A DNA stretch of 50,395 nucleotides from Alloascoidea africana. Taxonomy: Eukaryota > Ascomycota > Alloascoideomycetes > Alloascoideales > Alloascoideaceae. The position numbers were made by a program, and so were the translations under genes. Every line of letters begins with the position of its first letter. The stretch's first letter is position 1. The DNA is taken from positions 1 to 50,395 of the forward strand of contig JAKTTT010000097.1 of NCBI GenBank assembly GCA_030581615.1, read 5' to 3'. Positions 1 to 9,203 of this stretch are shown piece by piece. The notes under the pieces were generated by a model. It had not been told where the DNA came from. It worked only from the letters and a program-made list of their open reading frames with translations, and ran no database searches.

Positions 1-345
1 ATGGCGATTTCTCCTCTTCTCCTGTCTCGCTAAAACAGGTTCCAACACGGAAGCACTACTGTGCAGAAAGTATCGATTCTTTTACTTTTAAGATGTATAT
101 TCAATCTGCTGAATCTAGAGTGTAGGCCAGAAAGGCCAAGTCCTAAACGCCAGGTTCTGAGCGATGCGTAGTTATTCCTTACTGAATGGCATGTAAAAAT
201 AAACGATGAAAACATGATGAAGATAGGAGTCGTAATGGGGAAGCACAATAATAACCTGGAAGTATTAACGCTCTGCCCTTTTTTCTAAATTTTTCAAGTT
301 TACTTATTCATGGCGCCACTTCACCAGCAATAGCTTCAAGGCCAG
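1..345 (+). other. Upstream region of the first F-box gene
   Basis: No supported gene lies in this stretch. It probably holds the promoter and 5' leader of the F-box gene that starts at 346. The frames here are short and do not resemble a known protein. Confidence 0.5.
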
Positions 346-2013
346 ATGCGTTCACAAACTACAGAAAGAGTAGCAGCTTCACCAGCTGAAGATCAAGTTT
401 TGCCATCGCCAACCATCCCTTATGAAATATTTTTGAAAATCTTTAGTTATTTGGATTTTGATGTACGTTCTCTCAACAAAGCAAGCCTTGTTTGCAAAAC
501 CTGGCGGGAAGTTGCATGCTGTAACGATATTTGGAAACCAATTTTTGTCCGCGAGTTTGGAACTGATTCGTTTCCAAGCACCTCAAAAAGCAGCGAATGG
601 AGAACGGAATACTTTTACAGAAAGTTTTGTCTCGGGAATTGGAGTAAAGGAGAAGAGAATCGCTACATATTCATGGATTACTCGTCGTCTATTAGTGACC
701 TCGAGATTGACTTCAAAGCTAATCGGATCGTGGCACTTTCATCTCAGATTATCCACATGCTTGGGGCAGAGACGAGACGTAGACGTTTCCCTATGATGTA
801 TTACAGATTGGAGGCATTTGTGTCTTCGGCCGAAGCCGTAATATATGGATTTATGGATGGCATTATTAGGATGTTGTTGCGTTCTCAAAACGGTTCAGAT
901 CAATGGACCTACAGCGAGATTACACTACCCCAATATGAATATGTATCAGCATTATGTCTCAATAAGCAAGATATCTACAACAACCATAGCCGAGCATCGT
1001 TTTATAGTGGACACAGGGATGGCACGGTTTGTGCCTGGGATCTCAAAACCCACGAGATGATTAGCGAATGGCTACCAGGAACAAACAAAAGCATGATTAC
1101 CTACGTAATCGCTGACTTCCAGGGTTCTATTGTGGCCCGAGATGTAGAGAATAACATATTCTACAAGGCTGCAACTAGCGAGAATTTTTCTTTGGTAGTT
1201 GCCAATGAGCCAAAGCTATCTTTTATCAACCCTGAAATTAGCTGGATGACTGGCAAAAAAACCTATATCTTCGAGGTCGATTTTGCTGCCGGATTTTGCT
1301 TAATAGGAAAAGCCGATGAAATTACTCGTTATGACATGAACCAAAGCCAAGACGGGACTGCCAGATGGCCGTCACAGACTTTAAATATCAAACAGGTATT
1401 TCCGTCAGAGTTACCATATATGCGACTGGGGTACCTTAATTTAAAGACCTTTTCATACTGTTCGATCGACAAGAAGGCTCTCTTGAGTTACGACAAATCC
1501 GTGGCTGGCGGTGACGCTTGTTTGGCTTGTCTTGTAATTAAGACTGGCCAAATCTTAATTTTTGACACTCGTCAACATACAGAGGGCAAATACTTGAAGC
1601 CGATGACAATGATTCAAGTTCCGATCGTTGAAACAGAACCCAATTCTTTTTTTCAACCTATTGGTTATGCGAGCATTGATGTAGCCCACGTTAGCATCAA
1701 TTCTTCGGTTCTTACAGTTGGTTTCGAGAATGGCAGTGTTATTGTATATGATGTGCTCACTGGCATCCAACTCAAGTGTCTCCGCAATCAGTTCCCTTCA
1801 AAGAACAATCATGGATCATTCGATTACTCTCAAGTTTGGTTTGTAAAAGTCAATGAAGATCCTGGTGTAGCTTTGGGTGCTAGTTCCAACAAACATGTAG
1901 TACAGTACTTTTGGTGTACGAGGAGCAAACAGTTTAAAACACGTACATTATCTGAAAAGATCATGGACTTGGAAAGCAACGCAGGATTAATGCTGGAAAG
2001 AATGTCCGGCTGA
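346..2013 (+). CDS. F-box / WD-like propeller protein, copy A
   Basis: This is a 555-residue intronless gene. Residues about 22-66 form an F-box (IPYEIFLKIFSYLDF, then a conserved VCKTW and IWKPIF), which in known proteins binds Skp1 of an SCF ubiquitin ligase. A conserved linker follows (WRTEYFYRKFC, NWSKG), then WD-like blades such as LKTHE after GHRDGTVCAWD, VDFAAGFC and a late VIVYDVLTG. The same framework recurs in four other genes of this window, so this is one member of a local family. The likely role is a substrate receptor for ubiquitination, inferred from architecture only. The linker DNA at 568-634 is identical to copy F at the far right, which suggests gene conversion. ATG at 346 is the first ATG in frame. 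I do not recognise a named orthologue. Confidence 0.85.
   Translation: MRSQTTERVAASPAEDQVLPSPTIPYEIFLKIFSYLDFDVRSLNKASLVCKTWREVACCNDIWKPIFVREFGTDSFPSTSKSSEWRTEYFYRKFCLGNWSKGEENRYIFMDYSSSISDLEIDFKANRIVALSSQIIHMLGAETRRRRFPMMYYRLEAFVSSAEAVIYGFMDGIIRMLLRSQNGSDQWTYSEITLPQYEYVSALCLNKQDIYNNHSRASFYSGHRDGTVCAWDLKTHEMISEWLPGTNKSMITYVIADFQGSIVARDVENNIFYKAATSENFSLVVANEPKLSFINPEISWMTGKKTYIFEVDFAAGFCLIGKADEITRYDMNQSQDGTARWPSQTLNIKQVFPSELPYMRLGYLNLKTFSYCSIDKKALLSYDKSVAGGDACLACLVIKTGQILIFDTRQHTEGKYLKPMTMIQVPIVETEPNSFFQPIGYASIDVAHVSINSSVLTVGFENGSVIVYDVLTGIQLKCLRNQFPSKNNHGSFDYSQVWFVKVNEDPGVALGASSNKHVVQYFWCTRSKQFKTRTLSEKIMDLESNAGLMLERMSG
568..634 (+). repeat. Patch shared with copy F (49049-49115)
   Basis: These 67 bases are identical to 49049-49115. 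After one mismatch a further stretch of about 20 bases is also identical. The flanking coding sequence is much more diverged, so this is a local tract of near-identity between paralogues over 48 kb apart, as left by gene conversion or strong local constraint. Confidence 0.8.
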
Positions 2014-2849
2014 AAAATAAGTGGCTCACTGGAATTGAGAGCGGTGGACTTTAGAAATATGCTCTCATTATTAAGGCAGAAGAGAAGGGCAGCGAAGTGA
2101 GAGGAGAAGCTCTCATGAGTAATAGAATAAGCTGGTTTCATATCCTCTTACAAAAAGAAGCAGATGGTATAGGGGAAATATACTTAGTGAACAATTATAG
2201 TGAATCTCTATATTTTAACAAAAAATATGATATTGAAGGTTTGGCACATGCACTGAGAAATAGATCAATGTGAGAAGATAATTGGTGATTTGAATAGTGA
2301 AGCCCTTTTAGTCCTTGTCCAACCTAAGTCATTCTAAACTTGGGAGACTTTCTTAAGAGACAAGTTTCTAATAAAGTACAGATCCCAAGAGCGGTTTGTT
2401 GAGTTAGGTTCACTTAAACTCGAAGCAGAGGGAAGCATTTCGCTGAAAAAAAGATAGACCATGGGATATCAAGTCTTGATGAAGACTGAAAGCACTGTTT
2501 AAATTAGGCACACTATACATTTGAGAGAAAATGATACATAGTTCAAGATTAATCTACGCAGTCCTATATTTTTTTCATCTATTATATTCGATTAATCCGT
2601 TTTCAACAAGCAAAACAAAAGTAGACATAACTAAAACCCACATTTCTCAAAATGTCAGCGTTATAAACTATTATGCCAATGTATCCCTATATTTCCATCT
2701 TATTATTTATCGTGAAGTTTGTCTATTCGTAACAAACCCTGGATTGGTCAGCCTATTGTATTCCAAGTAGTGCGGGCTCATTCATAGTCTTGTGGACGAA
2801 TTAGTATTTTCTGTATTTTTTTCTCATCAAAATTATCGACTTCCAACCA
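2014..2849. other. Intergenic region between convergent copies A and B
   Basis: This 836-base stretch separates the 3' ends of two F-box genes. I see no credible gene, RNA or mobile element. It probably holds the two 3' untranslated regions. Confidence 0.5.
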
Positions 2850-4592
2850 CTACAATAATTCGATTTGGCGAGATATACTCTTTAATATTGCCGTAGCTTT
2901 TTTGGGAATGTTCATCGCTTTGCCTTTTACAAAGGTTCCCTTATATCGATCGCCTATCAACGAGAAAAATATCACCAGAGACTGTTCAATAGCAATTGAA
3001 CCTATAGCAGCTCCTGGATTATCATGTAATTTGATCACTGCCTTCCACTTCTCTCTTTGATGAGATGGCTTCCATCTTGCCTTGAAGTTTTGAACTCTAC
3101 CGCCAAAGAGTACATCATACACAAATATAGACTCGAATCTGAGATATACTAGAACAACTAAACCGTTATTTGCAATACCCAAAACTAGGGGGCGGGAGTC
3201 TTCGGTGTCTGATAATAAACGATGATAGCCAAACCTATGAAGATCATAAATAATCGTCTTCATATGCAAGAATTTGTCTTCAGAGCGCTGGCGAATATCA
3301 AACAACATTATCTCGCCAGTATGAACGTGTAGAGCAGCCATACAACCATCTCCTCCTGCCACTGATTCATCATATGTCAGGAGTGCATTCTCATCAATTG
3401 AACAGAGAAGTATTTTTGGTTTTTGGCAGTTCACCAAGTTTGGTTCAAGCCTTAGAATCTGTGATGTCCATTGAGTCAAGCCTTCTTCCATTTTGTTCAT
3501 GTCATAGCGAACTACTTCATAATCTGCACCTATGATGCAGTATCCAGCTGCAAAATCAACTTCAAAAATATAGGAGTAAGGCGGTCCCTGCCACCGTGTT
3601 GAAGGAGGAGGCAGCGAGGGTCCCTTATAAACCACCGGAGTGAAATCCTTGCTGGTCGAAGACTTGTAGTATAAGTTTCCTTCTCTGTCTCTGGCCACGA
3701 TCGAGCCCCTAAAGTCAGCGAAAATGTGGGTAATTTCATTGTCATTTTTTTCGAATTTCCATTCGGAAAGCTTCTTGTTCATTCTCATATCCCAAGCACA
3801 GATTTTACCTCCAGTGTCTCCGCTATAAAGAGTAGCTTTATTATGATTGCTTGGGATCTGACGTCGTTTCCTAAGGCAAAAGGCTGATATTCTATGTTCA
3901 TGGGTTGAATGGATTGTTCTTTTAGTCCAACTACCAAATTTGCCTTGACCCAGTAAAATTGCGGTAATGCCGCCATCTCTAAATCCGAATACAATTGAAG
4001 TTTCTGAAGAAGCAACAATTGATGCAGAATCAAAGTCATAATCTATTTTATTAACGTTTTTTTGCTTCCATTGTAAATTAACCGTTTCGACCCTCCCTGT
4101 ATGATTTGAATAAGTCACGATTTTGCCAATCTTGTAGTCAACTTCAAGAGACATAATGTCATGTGGATTTGGGAGAAACAAATAACTAAATGCATCTCCT
4201 TTAGACCAGTTTTGGATACAATAATCTCTGTAGATGTATTCTGTTCTCCACTGTTTGCTTTTTGAGACGCTCGAAAACCAACTGGTTCCATAGTGAAGGA
4301 TGAAGAGCCGCTTCCAAATGGCATTGCTCAATGAAAATTCGTACCACTTCTTACAAACGAGGCCTAAATTGATAACATCTGATAAAGTTAAATTTTGGAA
4401 TACTTTAACAAGGATTTCACTGGGCAATTCGATAGTTGGAAATGTTTGGTTAGCGGATGAAGAGGCCGATTGCTGTTTTTCAATGTGTCCTTCCTGAGCG
4501 CTTAAATCACCACTTGCATGTTCACCAAAAGGCGATCTTGATAAAGAAGAAGGTGCATTATCTTCTATATCTAGACTTGACTTTTCAACCAT
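2850..4592 (-). CDS. F-box / WD-like propeller protein, copy B
   Basis: This intronless gene encodes about 580 residues from the first ATG at 4592. The frame stays open to 4628 only with a GTG start. An F-box lies near residues 51-100 (LPSEILVKVFQNL, VCKKWYEF, AIWKRLF). The family linker follows (QWRTEYIYRDYC, QNWSKGD), then propeller blades with the family landmarks YSGDTGGKICAWD, VDFAAGYCIIG, YDESVAGGDG and IMLFDIRQR. It stands tail-to-tail with copy A, whose propeller is clearly different in sequence, so the pair is an old duplication. The inferred role is as an SCF substrate adaptor, with unknown substrate. A CTAAC plus TTTAG sequence just upstream could be a 3' splice site, but other family members are intronless, so I kept the simple model. 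Confidence 0.82.
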   Translation of the reverse strand: MVEKSSLDIEDNAPSSLSRSPFGEHASGDLSAQEGHIEKQQSASSSANQTFPTIELPSEILVKVFQNLTLSDVINLGLVCKKWYEFSLSNAIWKRLFILHYGTSWFSSVSKSKQWRTEYIYRDYCIQNWSKGDAFSYLFLPNPHDIMSLEVDYKIGKIVTYSNHTGRVETVNLQWKQKNVNKIDYDFDSASIVASSETSIVFGFRDGGITAILLGQGKFGSWTKRTIHSTHEHRISAFCLRKRRQIPSNHNKATLYSGDTGGKICAWDMRMNKKLSEWKFEKNDNEITHIFADFRGSIVARDREGNLYYKSSTSKDFTPVVYKGPSLPPPSTRWQGPPYSYIFEVDFAAGYCIIGADYEVVRYDMNKMEEGLTQWTSQILRLEPNLVNCQKPKILLCSIDENALLTYDESVAGGDGCMAALHVHTGEIMLFDIRQRSEDKFLHMKTIIYDLHRFGYHRLLSDTEDSRPLVLGIANNGLVVLVYLRFESIFVYDVLFGGRVQNFKARWKPSHQREKWKAVIKLHDNPGAAIGSIAIEQSLVIFFSLIGDRYKGTFVKGKAMNIPKKATAILKSISRQIELL

Positions 4593-5257
4593 GGGCAGAC
4601 TGTTTTTGGTATGGTGGGATCTCAACACTAAACGTGGTGTTAGAGAAAAGGGTACAAAAGGAATTAGAGATTTAAACTGTTGGATTTTTTTTGGGAAATA
4701 TTAGGTTTTGTTTCTCCTGATGAGACACAGAGACAAGATTTGGTTCCCGACCACTTTAAAACATCAGAAAGATGAGCTGAACGAAACAGCATTGTAGTAC
4801 CGTTCAAGCCCATAATTTCACAAGCTTAACAACCGCTCATTAATTTACCTTATATAGATAACTACTTGTGAAAAAAAAGAACTTTCAAAGCAGAGGTACA
4901 CAATGACTTGTTTAGCAAAACTACTCAAAACTTTTTTGAGTACTTTCAATCAGCAAACTATTTGTATTACCCTAACGTTACCTCTTTTTCAGTTACCACC
5001 TAATGGACTGTGTATAGTCCAAGACTATTTACAATGTTGCAAAACGCAAAGGAATTGTCTCCGTCTATATGTATATGATGGCCTCGTCAACTGTACAGAA
5101 ATTTTTTGACGAGGAAAAGAGGAAAGTCGTAGAAATCATTTTTGTTGAAAGAAAAGAAAAGAAAAGAAAAGAAAGGGCATAACAGAGGTAAAGAATGGAG
5201 AACAGAAAAAAAAACACAAACGGAAACGCAAACCAAGATACAACGCATCAAACAAAA
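4593..5257. other. Upstream of copy B and downstream of PUF3
   Basis: No gene is supported here. The stretch should contain the promoter of copy B (reading left) and the 3' untranslated region of PUF3. Confidence 0.5.
5147..5175 (+). repeat. GAAAA short tandem repeat
   Basis: About five tandem GAAAA units form a purine-rich microsatellite just downstream of the PUF3 stop codon. In the PUF3 transcript this reads as a pyrimidine tract. Confidence 0.8.
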
Positions 5258-8200
5258 TCAAATCACAATTGAGTTCACCAATTTCTCAATACTCTGGATG
5301 TTTTTCCCTTTGGACCCATCGTCTACACTATGAGAATTAGTAGGTCCAGTCCAACTGTTCCCAGCCTTTTTATTTCGGTTTTTCCTTGCCTTGTTCCCAT
5401 CTCCATTCAAATCATCTTTCTCGTCTTGCTTTACATCATCACTTTTGTCATCAGAACCATCATCAGATCCTGTTGTGTCTACAGGAGGAGGAATTGTATC
5501 ATTCAGATACTTGAGATATAGTCTCACGGGTCGAATCAACCTTCTCAAATTTTCCTTCTCGGCCTCGATTTCATCATGCGCTTGAGTTAGACCATTTCGG
5601 CTTGTGGCTTTTTTCTTTTCTTCATGATCATGAGCAATCTCAACCTCAGCTCGTTTAGTGACGGTTTCAATAAGCCTTTGCATAACATAGTTTGCAAATT
5701 GGTCGTTTATAAGTTCGATCAACGGCATGGATAGATTCAACTCCTCAACGCTGCCATCTTCCATTTGCACAAGAACAACTTCTGAACCATCAGTTGCTTT
5801 AGAAGATGCAGTATTTGTAAAACTCAAGTCTGAGCTTGATTTTATACGCAAAAGGTCCGAGACAATTCTTGTATGTTCCTCGGTTGTTCCATAGACTATT
5901 GTTTTTTCAACTACATTTGACGCAAACTTGTGTTTTGAAAAGTTGATTATAGAGTTGAGCACAATTCGGAATATTACCTCTTCAACCCGCTCAGTCTCTT
6001 TCTCATCACCATTGCTGGATCCCAATTTTTGCTCATCGCGTGTCTTTTCATCTGGACCAAATTTGGATCGATCAGGCATGACGTGTTGAACCACATAGTT
6101 ACCAAATTGATCCTGGATCAAGTAGAAAACAAACTTCATCAATTCACCAATGATTTCTGTTCTTGCCGTGGTACCTTCATCTACATCTTTTGCATCCCAA
6201 ACTTCTTTAGGCTTCAAATAATCCAACAACTTTTGAACAATACGGCATCCATAGGCATGAATTGCCAATTTATAATAATGACCTTTCAAAATCTCCGAAT
6301 GTAAAAATACCAACTGTTTAAGACTCAGATACTCTATTGCTTTTTGTACAACGTGATTCCCATTCTGATCCATGACCATATTCATCAGTATCTGTCTTTT
6401 TGAAACATCCAAAAACTCCTCGAAAAGGGACATTCGCTCCTCGTTTGAAATGTACTGAATCGCCTTTTGGATAACACGACATCCATACATTTGCAAACTA
6501 AGTTCTGGGATTTTCCCTTTCAACTTTGATAACAAATCCAGCTTCAACTGAGTACTCCCAAGTTGGAAAAACTTTTGGATAATGTAGTTTCCAAATACAT
6601 CAGTTGTCAACTTTTCAAGATTTGGTTCAAGTTCTTTGTAAACGCTTCCCAAAATTTTGTTTTTCGCATCTGGCAATAATTTTTTGGAGGCGGAAAGCGA
6701 TTCCAACTCCTGTTGAATAAACCGAGATCCATGTTGATCAAAACTGAACTCCGATACGTAGCCCTTGATATCTGACAAAGTATACACTTTAGTTTTCATA
6801 GTGCTCCTGAACTCTTCAAGCTTGGGACTTCGGTAAATGTGTTTAGAGCCTTTAGAATTCTTGCCATTCGTACTGGCACTTACAGCCATGGCTGTCCCTC
6901 CTTGATGGTGTTCATTTCGGGCTTTCTTTGAACCCTTCTTGCCATGACTCTTACTATTATTCCCGGCTTGATTTGTGTTTGAGAACGATGCTGCGGGTGC
7001 CACTGGTGGCGGCGATTGAGATTTGGACTTGGCCGCTTTATTAAGCAAGGAGGAAGCAGCAGGTTTAGCTTCAACAGGCTCTCTTAATTGTCCATACTGT
7101 TGAGGATATCCATCGCCTTTAGAGGTTTGGCCCTCTGCAGGCTTGTCGAAATCCCTTAACGGGTTCCCAGGAAAAGAGAAGCTGGGCACAAACGAGGGCG
7201 GCTGGGGAGGAATGAAGGACCCAGCAGGACCGCCCATGCTGCCCATGCTGCCCAGCGGAGGAGGGAACAGCCCCCCGTTTCCACGGACTCCTGGGAACGA
7301 AGGAGCAGCTGGTATGATATTTCTGGGCTGCGAAAACCCCTGGAAAGCGGTCGGAAGGTCATAACTGGCACTGTTCTCCAGAGACGGGACTTTGCTGGAG
7401 GGAACCTGGTTGAGATCCATGCTCTGCCCTTGCGTTCTATCGTAGACATCTGCAAAGCTGAAAAAGCGACTCGAGTGGAGCCAATATGGCGACGCTGAAC
7501 GGGCATACGTGTTTTGCGAGGGCGAGATGGAACTATAGCCCAGAGAGTCTGATCCTGAGCCAGGAAGAGGCCGTGAGAAATAGTAGCCCTCGTTGTTGAA
7601 GCCCAGGCCTGGGGCGCCTCCTCCTCCATTCCCAACATCGGGGGATAGGGCTGGAGAAGTCGCACCGGGCACGGCCAGCGAGTGGCTGTTGATGTCAGAG
7701 AACGAGGAAGACCTCTTGGGCTCAATGTAGGAAGATGAGAACAGCGGAGACTCGCTGACGGCCGAGTTACTGGTGATGTTGAGCTCTTCAAATAGGGATG
7801 ATTTACGTCTGCTGGAGCCCGGGCCGCTGGGAGCAGCAAAAGACATGGCAGAGTGGTCAGCCGGGGTCTCGTTATACGACAGGCCCTTGTACTTTGATTC
7901 CAGGTCCTTGGTCGCATCGACGATGGACGAAAATCGGCGTAGAAAGCCAAAGCTGGTGGTGTCGGAGCCCAAACCAGCGTGTCCAGAACCGGCCCGCAAG
8001 CCATCGCTGTTCAAAAAAGATGTCCCGTCCAAGGGCTGGTCAAGCAGCCTGGTCACATCTAGACTATCAAGAGAAGGAGGCAAGCCCATGTCCATGCCAT
8101 TATTTCCTCCTGGAGGTGGCAACTAGTTAGCGAAAGCGAACACGGAGTGAAAAAAAAATAAAAATTGAGGTGATGGTGATGATGATCACGATGATGTGGG

Positions 8201-8314
8201 AGATCTTTCCCCTGTGCCAGGGACTCACTCACCTGGGGCGTGGAAGGGAACGTCGGGGCCGGAGGAGCGGCGGAACCCATCAAAGTGACTTGGGTTTGTA
8301 GTCATAGTGGCCAT
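5258..8314 (-). CDS. PUF3: Pumilio-family RNA-binding protein Puf3
   Basis: Puf3 binds UGUANAUA elements in 3' untranslated regions of mRNAs for mitochondrial proteins and controls their decay, translation and localisation. I model two exons: 8233-8314 and 5258-8109, with a 123-base intron (8110-8232), giving 977 residues. The spliced N-terminus carries GFRRSS, a motif I recall in S. cerevisiae Puf3, which supports this splicing. Most of the first half is low complexity. The C-terminal half is a Pumilio domain, roughly residues 450-880, with repeats such as DQHGSRFIQQEL, DVFGNYIIQKFF, QMYGCRVIQKA, DQNGNHVVQKAIE, HAYGCRIVQKLL, DQFGNYVVQHV, HKFASNVVEK and DQFANYVMQRL, so eight repeats can be counted. 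The tail ends in IEKLVNSI, as in Puf3. The donor is GTGAGT. A TAG four bases after the branch adenine appears to be skipped for a CAG further on. The gene is divergent from COI1 over a short promoter. Confidence 0.88.
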
Positions 8315-8479
8315 GTCGCTATGTCGCTAAGCTCTGGAGTCTGGAGTAGTGGTCGTCTTCGGGAAGGAGGACTTCGTGGAGGACTCGCAGGCAGCTTTTG
8401 GGTCTTTTGCAATTGGCTCACCTCGGCTTCTTCCTCTCACCTTCCAGCGAAGCCCAGCACCACCGGCCACTTTGACAAA
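8315..8479. promoter_or_regulatory. Divergent promoter shared by PUF3 and COI1
   Basis: Only 165 bases separate the two start codons, so both genes must share this promoter. No TATA box is obvious. This pairs an RNA regulator of mitochondrial mRNAs with a mitochondrial respiratory protein gene. Confidence 0.6.
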
Positions 8480-9015
8480 ATGCAGCCCGCCACGAAGCGA
8501 CTCTGGTAGGTCCGCCCTGTGTGACTGCTGGCACTCGGTGTCGATACTGACCGGGATATAGGCAGACCTTTGGGTTCTGTTTCGGCGTCGGAGGCGTCAC
8601 CTTCCTGTGGGCCAAATAGTAAGCGAAGCCAGTGGTCGAAAAGACAAAAAGACGAAAAGACCTTTGGTATTAACGTCCTGAAGCAACATCTACCAGAATA
8701 GACAAATGAACTACAAGCCCATGTCTGGCGACTGTAGGCTCTTTTACGTTGGACTTTTACACTTGTGTGCGTTGCTAATAGACTGAGTAGACGACGAAAG
8801 CGATCCGGTCTCAACCTCTGGCGAAGACTCCAACACTGCGAGTATCAAACCGGGATATCCCATGCCCGATCCCGAACTGGAGTCCAAGAGAAAGAGCGAA
8901 TACGAGGGGACGGGAAACTCCTACTCTGTATGTTCTCGAAGCAGACAGTTATGTAACCTTGGACACTACTAACCGCACCATCTAGTCGAGAAAACGCGGC
9001 GATAAGCTTTGGTGA
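8480..9015 (+). CDS. COI1: Coi1-like small mitochondrial inner-membrane protein (five exons)
   Basis: No single frame is long, but five exons join in phase: 8480-8505, 8562-8618, 8684-8733, 8791-8927 and 8986-9015, giving 99 residues. The introns are 56, 65, 57 and 58 bases. Donors are GTAGGT, GTAAGC, GTAGGC and GTATGT; branch-like motifs are TACTGAC, ATTAAC, GCTAAT and TACTAAC; acceptors are TAG, AAG, TAG and TAG. The product has a short basic start, one hydrophobic segment (about residues 10-27) and a hydrophilic tail containing IKPGYPMPDPEL, KSEYEGTGNSYS and RKRGDK. These match my memory of S. cerevisiae Coi1 (VKPGFPIP, KSKYEGSG, RKRGDK), a protein associated with cytochrome oxidase and respiratory supercomplexes, whose gene also has an intron. 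Intron 2 (AAG acceptor) and intron 3 (weak branch) are the least certain. Confidence 0.72.
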
Positions 9016-9046
9016 GAAATTTCAGGGATTGAGGCTGTCTCACTTT

Positions 9047-9054
9047 TGTATATA
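9047..9054 (+). promoter_or_regulatory. Puf3 recognition element in COI1 3' flank
   Basis: TGTATATA lies 32 bases past the COI1 stop codon and matches the UGUANAUA consensus exactly. The base two positions upstream is T, not the C preferred in S. cerevisiae. It could also act as an AT-rich 3'-end signal. Confidence 0.55.
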
Positions 9055-9203
9055 AGCACCCGTTCCCATTCACACAATAGTTTACATTTAGTTACAACAC
9101 AAGATGGAAATTCTTTCTTATAGAATATTAATCAATAATCAACAATAAAATAAAAATACATCAAAAAAGTAGGCGGCGCTGAAGCAGTTCCACAAAAAAT
9201 CGT

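Noticed and set aside
4593-4680. CTAAC and TTTAG upstream of copy B as a 3' splice site
   Set aside because: No matching upstream exon was found and the other family members are intronless.
7156-8004. Long minus-strand frame of 282 codons
   Set aside because: It lies inside the PUF3 N-terminal coding region in another frame, with Arg/Ser/Pro-rich composition typical of a shadow.
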